Source: Prevotellaceae bacterium UBA4359
GTDB lineage: Bacteria; Bacteroidota; Bacteroidia; Bacteroidales; Bacteroidaceae
Direction: 5' to 3'
Length of the DNA stretch: 12,852 nucleotides
Assembly (NCBI GenBank): GCA_002393555.1
Contig: DGSP01000010.1
Coordinates: 1-12,852 of the forward strand
Shown here: one piece after another, positions 1 through 6,596 of the stretch
Numbering within the stretch: the first letter of the stretch is position 1
Layout: the number at the start of each line of letters is the position of its first letter
Notes under the pieces: model-generated
The model's input: only the letters and a program-made list of their open reading frames with translations
Database searches by the model: none
Told to the model about the DNA's origin: nothing
Position numbers and translations under genes: made by a program

Positions 1-158
1 CCCTATGAAAAATCTACTGAGCCTACAAACAACCACAACTTAAGCAAGTTCGGTATAAGAATCACGCCTTCATGCCATCGAAGGCTACTGCGTTGCGGCC
101 ATTCCTTATCTTTCTTTCCCAATCGTACAAAAAGACCAACCCGAATTGTCTCAAAACA

Positions 159-220
159 GGTGTGAGTCACACCCCTACCATAGGTGTGAGTCACACCCCT
201 CTCATAGGTGTGAGTCACAT
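159..220. repeat. 24-bp tandem array of a 15-bp perfect palindrome
   Basis: GGTGTGAGTCACACC occurs at 159-173 and 183-197, and a third, right-truncated copy starts at 207 (GGTGTGAGTCACAT). The arms GGTGTGA and TCACACC are exact reverse complements around a central G. Starts are 24 bp apart; the 9-bp linkers CCTACCATA and CCTCTCATA differ at two positions. The symmetry and the regular spacing of slightly over two helical turns would suit cooperative binding of a dimeric protein, but that is inference. There are no unique spacers, so this is not a CRISPR array. Confidence 0.9.
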
Positions 221-304
221 CGATTTTGAGGCTACGGGCAAGTACTTTTTGACCAATTTCGTGCGGTCTCGGAGGCTCACAAAAAGGACGTGTTTCACCC
301 CTGT

Positions 305-547
305 TTCACCTCTACCTCGAACGCACACCTGTATCCTCCCCCTTCGCGCACTCATGTCCACCACGTTCTTGTACCCGTATCCTCCTCCGTCTATCACCTG
401 TATCCACCTCGCCCTCTCACCCGTATCCACCTCGCTCTCTCACCCGTATCAACCTCGCTCTCACACCCATATCAACCTCGCTCTCGCACTCGTATCAACC
501 TCCGTCTCGCACTCGTATCAACCTCTGTCTCGCACTCGTTGTATTCC
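305..547. repeat. Degenerate 23-bp tandem repeat, about nine copies
   Basis: Full units start at 328, 351, 374, 397, 420, 443, 466, 489 and 512, exactly 23 bp apart. A weak copy lies at 305-327 and a partial one at 535-547. The consensus unit begins CTCGTATCAACCTC and ends GTCTCGCA. Copies at the right are nearly identical (489-511 and 512-534 differ at one base), while copies toward 305 are increasingly divergent, so the array probably grew or was homogenised at its right end. The period is not a multiple of three and the strand is pyrimidine-rich, so a coding role is unlikely. Confidence 0.9.
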
Positions 548-837
548 TCGATGTGACGACTGACAGAAGCGTGAAGTGATGCCTGCCAGATGCCGGAAGG
601 CATGAGTGGGAGAAGACGGCTGATGCGAAAGGCCGATGGCGACAGACTTTCATGCCGTGCGGTTGGCGAATTGTTAAAATTGAAAAAAATAGAAGAAACG
701 GAATAAACCTTCGGGAAGGAAGGTGGTCATATTGAACGTAAACAGCAATGAAAATCAACTTTACATTTTACAATAAAAGACTTGACAACAACCTAAAAAA
801 ACTTAACGACAACTCACTTTAAAAAACAAACACAATC

Positions 838-1257
838 ATGATGAAGAAATTCTTTTTCTCTATGATGTTGGCAGCGATTTCGCTCACATCATTTGCACAG
901 CATGGCGGCGGTCAGCGTCGCGAGTTCAAACCCGAAGAGCAGGCCACCCGCAGGGCCAACCAGGTGAAGGAGGCTGCCAAGACGACTGACGAGCAGTATC
1001 AGAAGGTGTATGACCTCTTCCTGAAGCAGGCACAGGATGCGCAGGCCAAGATGAAGGAGGCGCAGGAGAAGGGTGAACGGCCACAGTTCGACCGCGAAGG
1101 CATGCAGAAACAGCGCGAAGCCACGAATGCGGCTCTGAAGGAGATTCTCAGCGAGGAGCAGTTTGAAGCCTATGAGAAGGCTCAACAGGAACGCCGGCAG
1201 CGCGGCGGACGTGGCGGACAGCGTGGCAACAGAGCACAGAGACCCGGTGCCGTCTGA
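838..1257 (+). CDS. Small secreted Spy/CpxP-like (possibly DUF4890-type) protein
   Basis: A 139-residue exported protein with an N-terminal signal peptide (MMKKFFFSMMLAAISLTSFAQ, cleavage expected near residue 20). The mature part is highly charged and predicted helical: about residues 28-125 are rich in K, E, Q and R. Two segments recall the LTxxQ pattern of periplasmic Spy/CpxP proteins: TDEQYQKVYDLF near residue 50 and LSEEQFEAYEKAQQERR near residue 105. The tail (about 121-139) is a Gly/Arg/Gln-rich, probably disordered stretch. Similar small proteins are common in Bacteroidales. A chaperone-like or envelope-stress role is plausible by family resemblance but not shown. The gene stands alone, followed by a strong terminator shared with the convergent peptidase gene. 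The doubled ATG at 838 and 841 leaves the exact start open by one codon. Confidence 0.8.
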   Translation: MMKKFFFSMMLAAISLTSFAQHGGGQRREFKPEEQATRRANQVKEAAKTTDEQYQKVYDLFLKQAQDAQAKMKEAQEKGERPQFDREGMQKQREATNAALKEILSEEQFEAYEKAQQERRQRGGRGGQRGNRAQRPGAV

Positions 1258-1293
1258 CTCGATTTGATTTTCCATGTTCGTCAGACAAACAGA

Positions 1294-1330
1294 ACGGGGG
1301 CAGTGTCAACTTCATCGACACTGCCCCCGT
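1294..1330. terminator. Bidirectional terminator hairpin between convergent genes
   Basis: A perfect 14-bp stem, ACGGGGGCAGTGTC pairing with GACACTGCCCCCGT, encloses a 9-nt loop. It lies between the end of the gene at 838-1257 and the end of the convergent peptidase gene at 1359. T-richness on the exit side is modest in both directions (CTTGCTTGTT on plus; TCTGTTTGTC on minus), so it can serve both transcripts. Confidence 0.85.
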
Positions 1331-1358
1331 CTTGCTTGTTATAGGGAATAATCTGTCC

Positions 1359-4300
1359 TTATCGCTTCATCACTTTCTTGCCCCCCACGATGTAGATGCC
1401 GCTGGGGAGTCCGTTGAGCGAGGTGCTGCCTTGACGCACCATCTGGCCTGTGATGGAATAGACGTTGTTGTCATCGGCCTGAGGAGTGGCAGCGATGTCG
1501 CTGATGCCCACGGTCTCGATGATGTCGGTGTTGGCCACGTTGGCCTGTCCATACACGTTGGTCTGGGCAAAGCGCACCTTGTAGGGCCACTGCTCCACGT
1601 CGCCCTCCACTTCCCACGAGAGCCAGTCGCGGGTCCAGTAGGCTGTGGGGGCACCGCTGACGACGAGCCAGAGGTAGGTGCATCCTGCAGGACACTCGAA
1701 GGTGGCAATCTGGGTGGGGTCGGAGGTGTTGGCTGTGGCGATGTCGCCATAGATTCGGGTGCCATCACGTTTCAGAGCCACAAAGCCAAACTTCCAACCG
1801 CCTCGGTCCTTCTTATAGACATTGTAGCCCGATGCTCCAGCCTCGCCTGTGAGTTCGGCGTAAACGGTGGTTTCGCGTGTGGGGGCATTGAGACGGATGG
1901 CGTTGTTGCCAAAGTTCTCGATGCAGTCGGCTTTGGTGGGCCACCAGTAGCCCTCACTGTCCTCGGTCAGATTGGTCTGGTTGCGCTTGCCGATGGTAGC
2001 GGCTCCCTGGGTGCGGATGGGGTCGAGGTCGAAGGTGGTCATGCGCGCTCCGTATTCCCACATCTCGTTGTTGAGTTGTTCGAGTTTCTCGGCTGCTGAG
2101 AGGGAACTGTCCATCGTGAGGCGCATGTAAGCCTGCAAGGGGTCTTCGGGATAGCGCGACTGGTTCCAGAGGCGTCCGATGATGTCCATGCCGTGGCGAT
2201 GGCAGAAGTAGTCCTGGATGAAGTAGTTGTTGTAGCGCAATCCAACACAAAGCGGATGGCGGTGCAGACCGTTGAGGGTGTCGCCGAGCCAGTCGTTGCC
2301 CCCGTCGGGGTTATTCCACACGAACTGCATGGCTGGGTAGAACTTGTAAGCCTGCCACTGGGCACACATCTCCCAGAAGACATTGAGGGTGGAGGTCCCC
2401 CAGTTGTAGTTCCAACCGTTCTGATCGTTGTTGTCGCAGTGTGTCTGATACTGGAAGCAGTGGCCAATCTCATGCGCCAAGGTCTGTCCGCTGCGCGAGG
2501 TGTGGGCACCGTTGGAGAGAGTGAGCAGACCTATCTGGTCGTCGATGCCGCTGCCGGAGGCTTCCCATGTGGTGGTGTAGCGCAAACGGATAATCATCTT
2601 GTAGGTGTCGGTCTTCGACTTGCCTTCGTTGATGGTGATGAAGCCGAGGTCGTTGGCATAAAACTCAAATATTTGGTCGGCCTTTTCCAGAATGCCTGGC
2701 ACGGCGGCCGGCACGTCGTTGCCATAGCCAGCCTCCCAGAAGAGAATCCAGTGTTTGGACTGTATGGAGCGGTCGTAGCACCATTGGTTGGTCGATACTC
2801 GCAGTTGAGCATCGGTACCACAAGCATTGGTGCTGCAATAGATTTTTTTATCGACGGCTGAGATACGCGCGTTGAGTATGGTGACGGCCTGACGGAGTTG
2901 AGCGTCGGTCAGTGTGTAGTCTGTCATATTTCCCTGTGCTGTTTCGATGGCCGTCTTCAAGTTGGTGAGTGCGGTGGCCTTGGTGGCCACACCTTCCCAC
3001 CACCCCGCAACAATTTGGGCATAGTCGATGCGGGTCTGCAGATTGTCGTAGAGCACACGCGATGCCTCGGCTGCCTCGATGGCGGTCAAGAGTGCAGTGC
3101 GGGCCTCGGCGAGTGCGGTCTGGTCGTAGAGGGTCTTCCCCTCACCGTCGGTACCCATGCCGGCCAAAGCGGTCTGGGCCGATGCGAGTGCGGTTTTCAA
3201 AGCATTGCCGGCAGTGTCCTGTATGCCCTTGTCGAGCAAAGCCTGCCCTTTGACCGACAGGTTCTGCACCTCTTGTGCATAACTCTCGGCAGTCAGTTCG
3301 CCGATGTATTGCAGACGGAAGTAATCGACACAGAGCCAGTTGCCTGTGGAATTGTCGGTGTGCAGTCCGATGTTGATGCGTTCTCCTTCGTCGATGACGG
3401 CAAAGCGGAGTTCATAGGTCTGCATGGCGGTCACTTCCTGCTCTGCCGTGCCAGCAAAGAGGTAGGCACCCGTTTGTGGTTCGCCTCGGTTGACGGTGCT
3501 TCCGCTACTGCTCTGCTGAATGTGGAGGGCATTGGCCTGAAGTTTATAGTTGCCCTTGGGCAGATTTTTCAGTGTCTGCATCACCGAGGCTTCGGAAATG
3601 GTCTGGCCAATGGCGGTCCAGGTCTCCAGATAGTAAGTGCCGCTCTTTTTCGAGAAGACGGAGTTGCTCTGAATGCCCATGTGACTGACCTCCCATCCGG
3701 CGGTGCCATTCGTCTCGAACGAGGGATTCTTGATGCGGCTGGTCATGACGACAGGACTTGACTCAGTGGCATTCTTCAGTTTGTAGGTCTCGGTAGCCTC
3801 CTTCACGTTGTAGTTGGCCTCCAACACTTGGGGCATGGTGGCATCGGCATTGTCATAGACCGTCTGGGCGGCATCGATGGCTGCCTTGAGGTCGGCGGCT
3901 CCCTTGCCAGTGCCCTCACCATACTGACGGTTGGCGGTGTTGATGCTGGTGCGCAGTGCGACCTTGCTGACGGTCATGTTCTCGCCTGTCAGTTTCACAT
4001 AGTCAATCAGCAGATTGGCCGAGTTGGACGATGCGCCTCCTGCTGCCTTGTAGCCTATTTGCAGTTTGCCAGCAGTGGAGCGAGTGAGGGTGAAGGTGAT
4101 TTTGTCCTCTGTCCATGTGCGAGAGGGAAAGCGGCTCAATGTGGAGGTGACAGAGGTGCCGCTGTTGGGAATCCATGCCAGAAGCGAGGTGCCGCCTGTC
4201 ACCCCCTTGGCGTTGTAGGTGGCAGCACTGAAGGTGTAGGTGCCGGCAGGGAGCGTGACCGACTGCGAGTAGCAGAAAGTCTGTTCCCATCCTGTGGAGA

Positions 4301-4595
4301 GAGCCAGCGCACCGCCTGCCTCGCCATCGCGTCCTTTGGCAGGAACGCTGGTGCCGTTGAAGGTGCCTCCGAACCCAAACTCATACACGCCCGTAATAGT
4401 GTAGTTGGCACTCAGGTTGGCTGTCCAACCCTCAATGTCGCGAATCTCTTGCGCCACTCGGACCTTGCTGGTAGCAGGATAGTCGAAGTCGGTGTCGAAA
4501 CCGTAGTTGGTGAGATAGTAGCGGGTCACGTCATCCTGTGCCATGACACCCAACGAAGCCCATCCCATCAACATGAGAAGTAATGTTTTTTTCAT
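1359..4595 (-). CDS. Large secreted zinc metallopeptidase, M60-like/DUF6055-like, with T9SS-type tail
   Basis: A 1078-residue secreted protein. In order: signal peptide (1-20, ending VMAQ); a jelly-roll, carbohydrate-binding-like module (about 25-205); a helical FIVAR-like linker (206-280); a second jelly-roll module (about 283-432, opening IKNPSFE...GWE); a longer helical linker (433-585); a gluzincin-type peptidase domain (about 586-860); a beta domain (about 880-1015); and a tail (about 1045-1078) with VYSITGQMV and LPSGIYIV like T9SS sorting domains. The zinc motif is H708-E709-I-G-H712, with E742 in FWEMCAQW as the likely third ligand. The catalytic region and the beta domain match the 438-residue protein at 8533-9849. 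The protein is expected at the cell surface or outside the cell; the modules suggest glycoprotein or glycan targeting, which is inference. The family label is from memory of similar Bacteroidota proteins, so the metallopeptidase call is firmer than the subfamily. Confidence 0.88.
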   Translation of the reverse strand: MKKTLLLMLMGWASLGVMAQDDVTRYYLTNYGFDTDFDYPATSKVRVAQEIRDIEGWTANLSANYTITGVYEFGFGGTFNGTSVPAKGRDGEAGGALALSTGWEQTFCYSQSVTLPAGTYTFSAATYNAKGVTGGTSLLAWIPNSGTSVTSTLSRFPSRTWTEDKITFTLTRSTAGKLQIGYKAAGGASSNSANLLIDYVKLTGENMTVSKVALRTSINTANRQYGEGTGKGAADLKAAIDAAQTVYDNADATMPQVLEANYNVKEATETYKLKNATESSPVVMTSRIKNPSFETNGTAGWEVSHMGIQSNSVFSKKSGTYYLETWTAIGQTISEASVMQTLKNLPKGNYKLQANALHIQQSSSGSTVNRGEPQTGAYLFAGTAEQEVTAMQTYELRFAVIDEGERINIGLHTDNSTGNWLCVDYFRLQYIGELTAESYAQEVQNLSVKGQALLDKGIQDTAGNALKTALASAQTALAGMGTDGEGKTLYDQTALAEARTALLTAIEAAEASRVLYDNLQTRIDYAQIVAGWWEGVATKATALTNLKTAIETAQGNMTDYTLTDAQLRQAVTILNARISAVDKKIYCSTNACGTDAQLRVSTNQWCYDRSIQSKHWILFWEAGYGNDVPAAVPGILEKADQIFEFYANDLGFITINEGKSKTDTYKMIIRLRYTTTWEASGSGIDDQIGLLTLSNGAHTSRSGQTLAHEIGHCFQYQTHCDNNDQNGWNYNWGTSTLNVFWEMCAQWQAYKFYPAMQFVWNNPDGGNDWLGDTLNGLHRHPLCVGLRYNNYFIQDYFCHRHGMDIIGRLWNQSRYPEDPLQAYMRLTMDSSLSAAEKLEQLNNEMWEYGARMTTFDLDPIRTQGAATIGKRNQTNLTEDSEGYWWPTKADCIENFGNNAIRLNAPTRETTVYAELTGEAGASGYNVYKKDRGGWKFGFVALKRDGTRIYGDIATANTSDPTQIATFECPAGCTYLWLVVSGAPTAYWTRDWLSWEVEGDVEQWPYKVRFAQTNVYGQANVANTDIIETVGISDIAATPQADDNNVYSITGQMVRQGSTSLNGLPSGIYIVGGKKVMKR

Positions 4596-4642
4596 ATAGC
4601 CTCTTCTTGAGATTTTGTAAGTTAGTAATGTTCTTCAGATTG

Positions 4643-4650
4643 CAAAGGTA
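4643..4650 (-). promoter_or_regulatory. Bacteroidota-type -7 box for the large peptidase gene
   Basis: On the minus strand, TACCTTTG (4650 to 4643) matches TAnnTTTG and lies 47 bp upstream of the ATG at 4595. No good -33 TTG is visible 19-20 bp further upstream, so this is weaker than the other promoters here. It lies back to back with the plus-strand promoter at 4714-4744. Confidence 0.5.
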
Positions 4651-4713
4651 GAGAAAAACTGCGACTTAGAAGGCAGACTCTTCCCTAAAAACAAGAATGA
4701 ACGAGGTAAAAAC

Positions 4714-4744
4714 TTGTCTGTTTGGCAGATTTGCCTTACCTTTG
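4714..4744 (+). promoter_or_regulatory. Bacteroidota-type promoter for the rhodanese lipoprotein
   Basis: A -33 TTG (4714-4716) and a -7 TACCTTTG (4737-4744) are separated by 20 bp, matching the Bacteroidota primary sigma consensus. Transcription would start near 4750, about 37 nt before the ATG at 4787. This also excludes the in-frame upstream ATG at 4697, which lies before the promoter. Confidence 0.75.
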
Positions 4745-4786
4745 TGTCCGATGACATTCCAAACTCGACATTCAAACTCATTCATC

Positions 4787-5191
4787 ATGAACAAAGTAAT
4801 GACATTTCTCATGGGCTTGCTGGGACTAAGTGCCTCGGCTTGCAGCCAATCGTTCCAAAGCGTTTCGGTCGAAGAATTTGCAGCACTGATTGATAGCCCC
4901 GACATGCAACTGGTCGATGTGCGCACCGCCGAAGAATATGCCGAAGGACATCTGGAGGGTGCCATCAACATTGACGTGGAGAGCGATGGCTTCGTGCAGA
5001 AGGCTAAGCAACAACTCAGCACAGAAAGACCCGTAGCCGTCTATTGCAAGAGTGGCAGAAGAGCCAGCAAAGCAGCCGAACAACTGGCCTCCGAAGGCTA
5101 TCAGGTGACGAACATGAAGGGCGGCATCATGGCATGGAAACTGAAACGGATGCCGGTGACAAAGGATAAGACCCAATCGGTTAGCCAATAA
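4787..5191 (+). CDS. Rhodanese-like domain lipoprotein
   Basis: A 134-residue lipoprotein with a single rhodanese (sulfurtransferase) domain. Residues 1-18 are a lipoprotein signal peptide ending in the lipobox ASAC, with C19 as the lipidated cysteine. The rhodanese fold follows from about residue 26 (VSVEEFAALI) through LVDVRTAEEYAEGHLEGAINI (about 42-62) to the active-site loop C87-KSGRR, followed by SKAAEQLASEGY and GGIMAWK. C87 would carry the persulfide. No acidic surface-export signal follows C19, so a periplasm-facing anchor is likely. I chose the start at 4787 rather than an in-frame ATG 90 bases upstream because it opens on a signal peptide and lies just after a good promoter. The gene converges with the membrane-protein gene at 5194, with only two bases between their stop codons. 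The physiological sulfur acceptor is unknown. Confidence 0.92.
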   Translation: MNKVMTFLMGLLGLSASACSQSFQSVSVEEFAALIDSPDMQLVDVRTAEEYAEGHLEGAINIDVESDGFVQKAKQQLSTERPVAVYCKSGRRASKAAEQLASEGYQVTNMKGGIMAWKLKRMPVTKDKTQSVSQ

Positions 5192-5199
5192 CGCTAACC
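5179..5199. terminator. Small hairpin spanning two convergent stop codons
   Basis: GGTTAGC (5179-5185) pairs perfectly with GCTAACC (5193-5199) around the 7-nt loop CAATAAC. The TAA of the rhodanese gene (5189-5191) lies in the loop and the stop of the minus-strand gene (5194-5196) lies in the right arm. CCTTTTCC follows on the plus strand. It looks like a compact bidirectional terminator, though the stem is only 7 bp. Confidence 0.6.
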
Positions 5200-5484
5200 C
5201 CTTTTCCGCTTCACCCAGTTCTTTACGCGCTGGTAGCCCTCCACACCGAGAATGGTCAAGCCTCCGTACTGGCAGGTCTTGGCCATGCCGAAGAGCACGG
5301 TCCACCACACACTTTTAGCCTCCACACTGATGGGCAGCAGCATTTGGGCAAATGACAATATATAGAAGAGTATGCAGCACAGCAGCACGATGACTCCTGT
5401 GCGGAACGAGAGTGATTGAAGCCATTTCTTCATGCGGGCAAAGGCTTGGCGAGAATTTTGTTTAGTTTTTTGCCACCAGTTCAT
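5194..5484 (-). CDS. Small two-helix membrane protein of unknown function
   Basis: A 96-residue protein that I do not recognise as a named family. The first 28 residues are basic and Trp-rich (NWWQKTKQNSRQAFARMKKW). Two hydrophobic segments follow: about 29-52 (TGVIVLLCCILFYILSFAQM) and about 58-81 (WWTVLFGMAKTCQYGGLTIL). The C-terminus is strongly basic (VKNWVKRKRG). With positive charge at both ends, a hairpin in the inner membrane with both termini in the cytoplasm is likely. It has its own good promoter (5507-5537) and converges with the rhodanese gene. Coding status rests on length, membrane topology and the promoter, and no function can be assigned. Confidence 0.78.
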   Translation of the reverse strand: MNWWQKTKQNSRQAFARMKKWLQSLSFRTGVIVLLCCILFYILSFAQMLLPISVEAKSVWWTVLFGMAKTCQYGGLTILGVEGYQRVKNWVKRKRG

Positions 5485-5506
5485 GTCCTATTTCAGTTTG
5501 ATGGCG

Positions 5507-5537
5507 CAAAGGTACTTCTTTTTTCTCATCTGCCCAA
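5507..5537 (-). promoter_or_regulatory. Bacteroidota-type promoter for the small membrane protein
   Basis: On the minus strand, a -33 TTTG (TTG at 5537-5535) and a -7 TACCTTTG (5514-5507) are separated by 20 bp. Transcription would start near 5500, giving a very short leader of about 16 nt before the ATG at 5484. Confidence 0.72.
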
Positions 5538-5591
5538 AGAAACGCCAATGTTTGTGGAAAAAGACAGAATAGGAAAAGGTACATTTCGTGC

Positions 5592-5632
5592 AAAAAAAGA
5601 GGCTCACACCTGCTTGGGTGCGAGCCTTTTTT
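5592..5632. terminator. Terminator downstream of the surface lipoprotein gene
   Basis: GGCTCACACC (5601-5610) pairs with the arm at 5616-5626 (GGGTGCGAGCC) with one A-C mismatch and a loop of about five bases. T-runs flank both sides: TTTTTT at 5627-5632 on plus, and a run of seven T on minus (complement of 5592-5598). It lies 37 bp past the end of the lipoprotein gene (5669), reading leftward. Confidence 0.85.
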
Positions 5633-5668
5633 CTTGTTGATTGTTAATGTTCAAGCAAGGGGTAGTCC

Positions 5669-6484
5669 TTACTCCTTCACCACATCCTTCACGAGGCGAA
5701 CAGGTGTCTCAAAAGCACTAACCATACAGCCTCTGTCAGGCCATATTCCCCAATTTCCGATGCTCAAGTGGCTATCCTTTGTTGACCAATATTCACCTCC
5801 GGTTGGCAGACCATCCTTGGAGAACGAGAAGCTGGTAAAAGGCAGGAATACTGCACCGGCATCTTCCATCTTCTGCCAAGTGGCGGCATCATACTGGTTG
5901 ATGAGAGTGAGGTCGGTAGAATCAGTTCTGTTTGTCACGTAAATTTTTTCCTCCCATTCGATTTTAGCTGTATCGGCCAACGACTGGAACGGAACGTCCT
6001 CGGGCTGTACCCACTCGTCGGGAAGAATGATTACACCCTTCGCATTTTCAATTCTGCCGTATGCCACAAGGTTGATGGCATTGGGACGCTTCGCGAATAT
6101 GTATTGCCACTCTTCGGGATTGAGTGTGCGCCACTTCACGTCCTCACCACCGTTGGCGATGGGATTGATGCCCCAGTCCGTGAATACGGTGTCTTCTTCT
6201 GCGCAGCGTTCGTAGGTAGGATTGTCGCCAGTACCCCAACCAAAAACATCAAATGTGTCCATTTCGCTCCATTTCACATCTCTGCTACCCAGAATTTCCC
6301 ACTGGTGAGCAGCGAACTGAAGCGTGCCTGTAGATTTGGTGTACTGCAAGTTGCCGCTTGAGAATTTCACTTGTTTGGTTTCGCTTACTGAAAACACGCC
6401 ATTGATCGTGCCTTCTTCTTTGCTGTCACAACTGGCTAACAGCATGGCGGTGCACATAGCACCAAAGAACAGAATCTTTTTCAT
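5669..6484 (-). CDS. Putative surface lipoprotein, FGE-like / Fibrobacter-paralogous-type domain
   Basis: A 271-residue lipoprotein. Residues 1-18 form a lipoprotein signal peptide with lipobox LASC and lipidated C19. The residues after it, DSKEEG, contain K-E-E at +4 to +6, which resembles the lipoprotein export signal that sends Bacteroidota lipoproteins to the cell surface. The remainder is one domain with the recurring pattern VKFSSGNLQY (about 39-48), FGWGTG, FTDWGINPIANGG, WRTLNPEEWQYIF, GVIILPDEW, GAVFLPF, GGEYWST and a final VRLVKD. This pattern is common in Bacteroidales and Fibrobacter proteins often annotated as FGE/SUMF1-like or Fibrobacter succinogenes paralogous domains. A binding role is more likely than enzyme activity, but no ligand is known. 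I found no clear promoter just upstream, so read-through from the minus-strand operon past the hairpin at 6533-6578 is possible. Confidence 0.75.
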   Translation of the reverse strand: MKKILFFGAMCTAMLLASCDSKEEGTINGVFSVSETKQVKFSSGNLQYTKSTGTLQFAAHQWEILGSRDVKWSEMDTFDVFGWGTGDNPTYERCAEEDTVFTDWGINPIANGGEDVKWRTLNPEEWQYIFAKRPNAINLVAYGRIENAKGVIILPDEWVQPEDVPFQSLADTAKIEWEEKIYVTNRTDSTDLTLINQYDAATWQKMEDAGAVFLPFTSFSFSKDGLPTGGEYWSTKDSHLSIGNWGIWPDRGCMVSAFETPVRLVKDVVKE

Positions 6485-6532
6485 AGGTCACTACTTTTTA
6501 GATTAGTTTTATTTGAAATAGGTTTTTGCAGA

Positions 6533-6578
6533 AAGGAGGCTCGCGCCGTCTGACGATGAGACGGACACGACCCTCCTT
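6533..6578 (-). terminator. Bipartite hairpin after the GGGtGRT operon
   Basis: AAGGAGG (6533-6539) pairs with CCTCCTT (6572-6578), and inside it CCGTCT (6546-6551) pairs with AGACGG (6559-6564), separated by an internal loop. It lies 19 bp past the stop codon of the GGGtGRT gene. On the minus strand the exit sequence is only weakly T-rich, so it may be a partial terminator or attenuator before the lipoprotein gene, or a 3'-end stabiliser. Confidence 0.6.
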
Positions 6579-6596
6579 ATATATAATAATGTGTAA

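Larger units (their letters stand above)
1..837. other. Gene-free left region with two tandem arrays
   Basis: I see no convincing gene in the first 837 bases. The region holds a small inverted repeat (GCCTTC/GAAGGC, 66-85), the 24-bp palindrome array (159-220), the 23-bp array (about 305-547), a short hairpin ATGCC-GGAA-GGCAT (590-603), and an AT-rich stretch from about 665 that serves as leader and promoter region of the gene starting at 838. I found no clean TAnnTTTG box at standard spacing there. Reading frames over the arrays are open only because the repeats contain few stop codons. Confidence 0.7.

Noticed and set aside
159..547. CRISPR array
   Set aside because: Repeats are directly tandem without unique spacers, units are 23-24 bp in total, and no cas gene is in the window.
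72..563. Plus-strand open frames of 163 and 88 residues across the left arrays
   Set aside because: They run through 23- and 24-bp repeats, of which the 23-bp period is not a multiple of three. The apparent 23-residue protein repeat is only the DNA repeat read three times over, and no start signal or domain is visible.
1332..4583. Several long plus-strand open frames (1332-2099, 2193-2861, 2898-3761, 3828-4583)
   Set aside because: They lie opposite the 1078-residue peptidase and show no family signature, signal peptide or promoter. They are codon-bias shadows.
4697..4786. N-terminal extension of the rhodanese protein from the ATG at 4697
   Set aside because: It lies upstream of a good promoter (4714-4744) and would place 30 non-hydrophobic residues before an obvious lipoprotein signal peptide.
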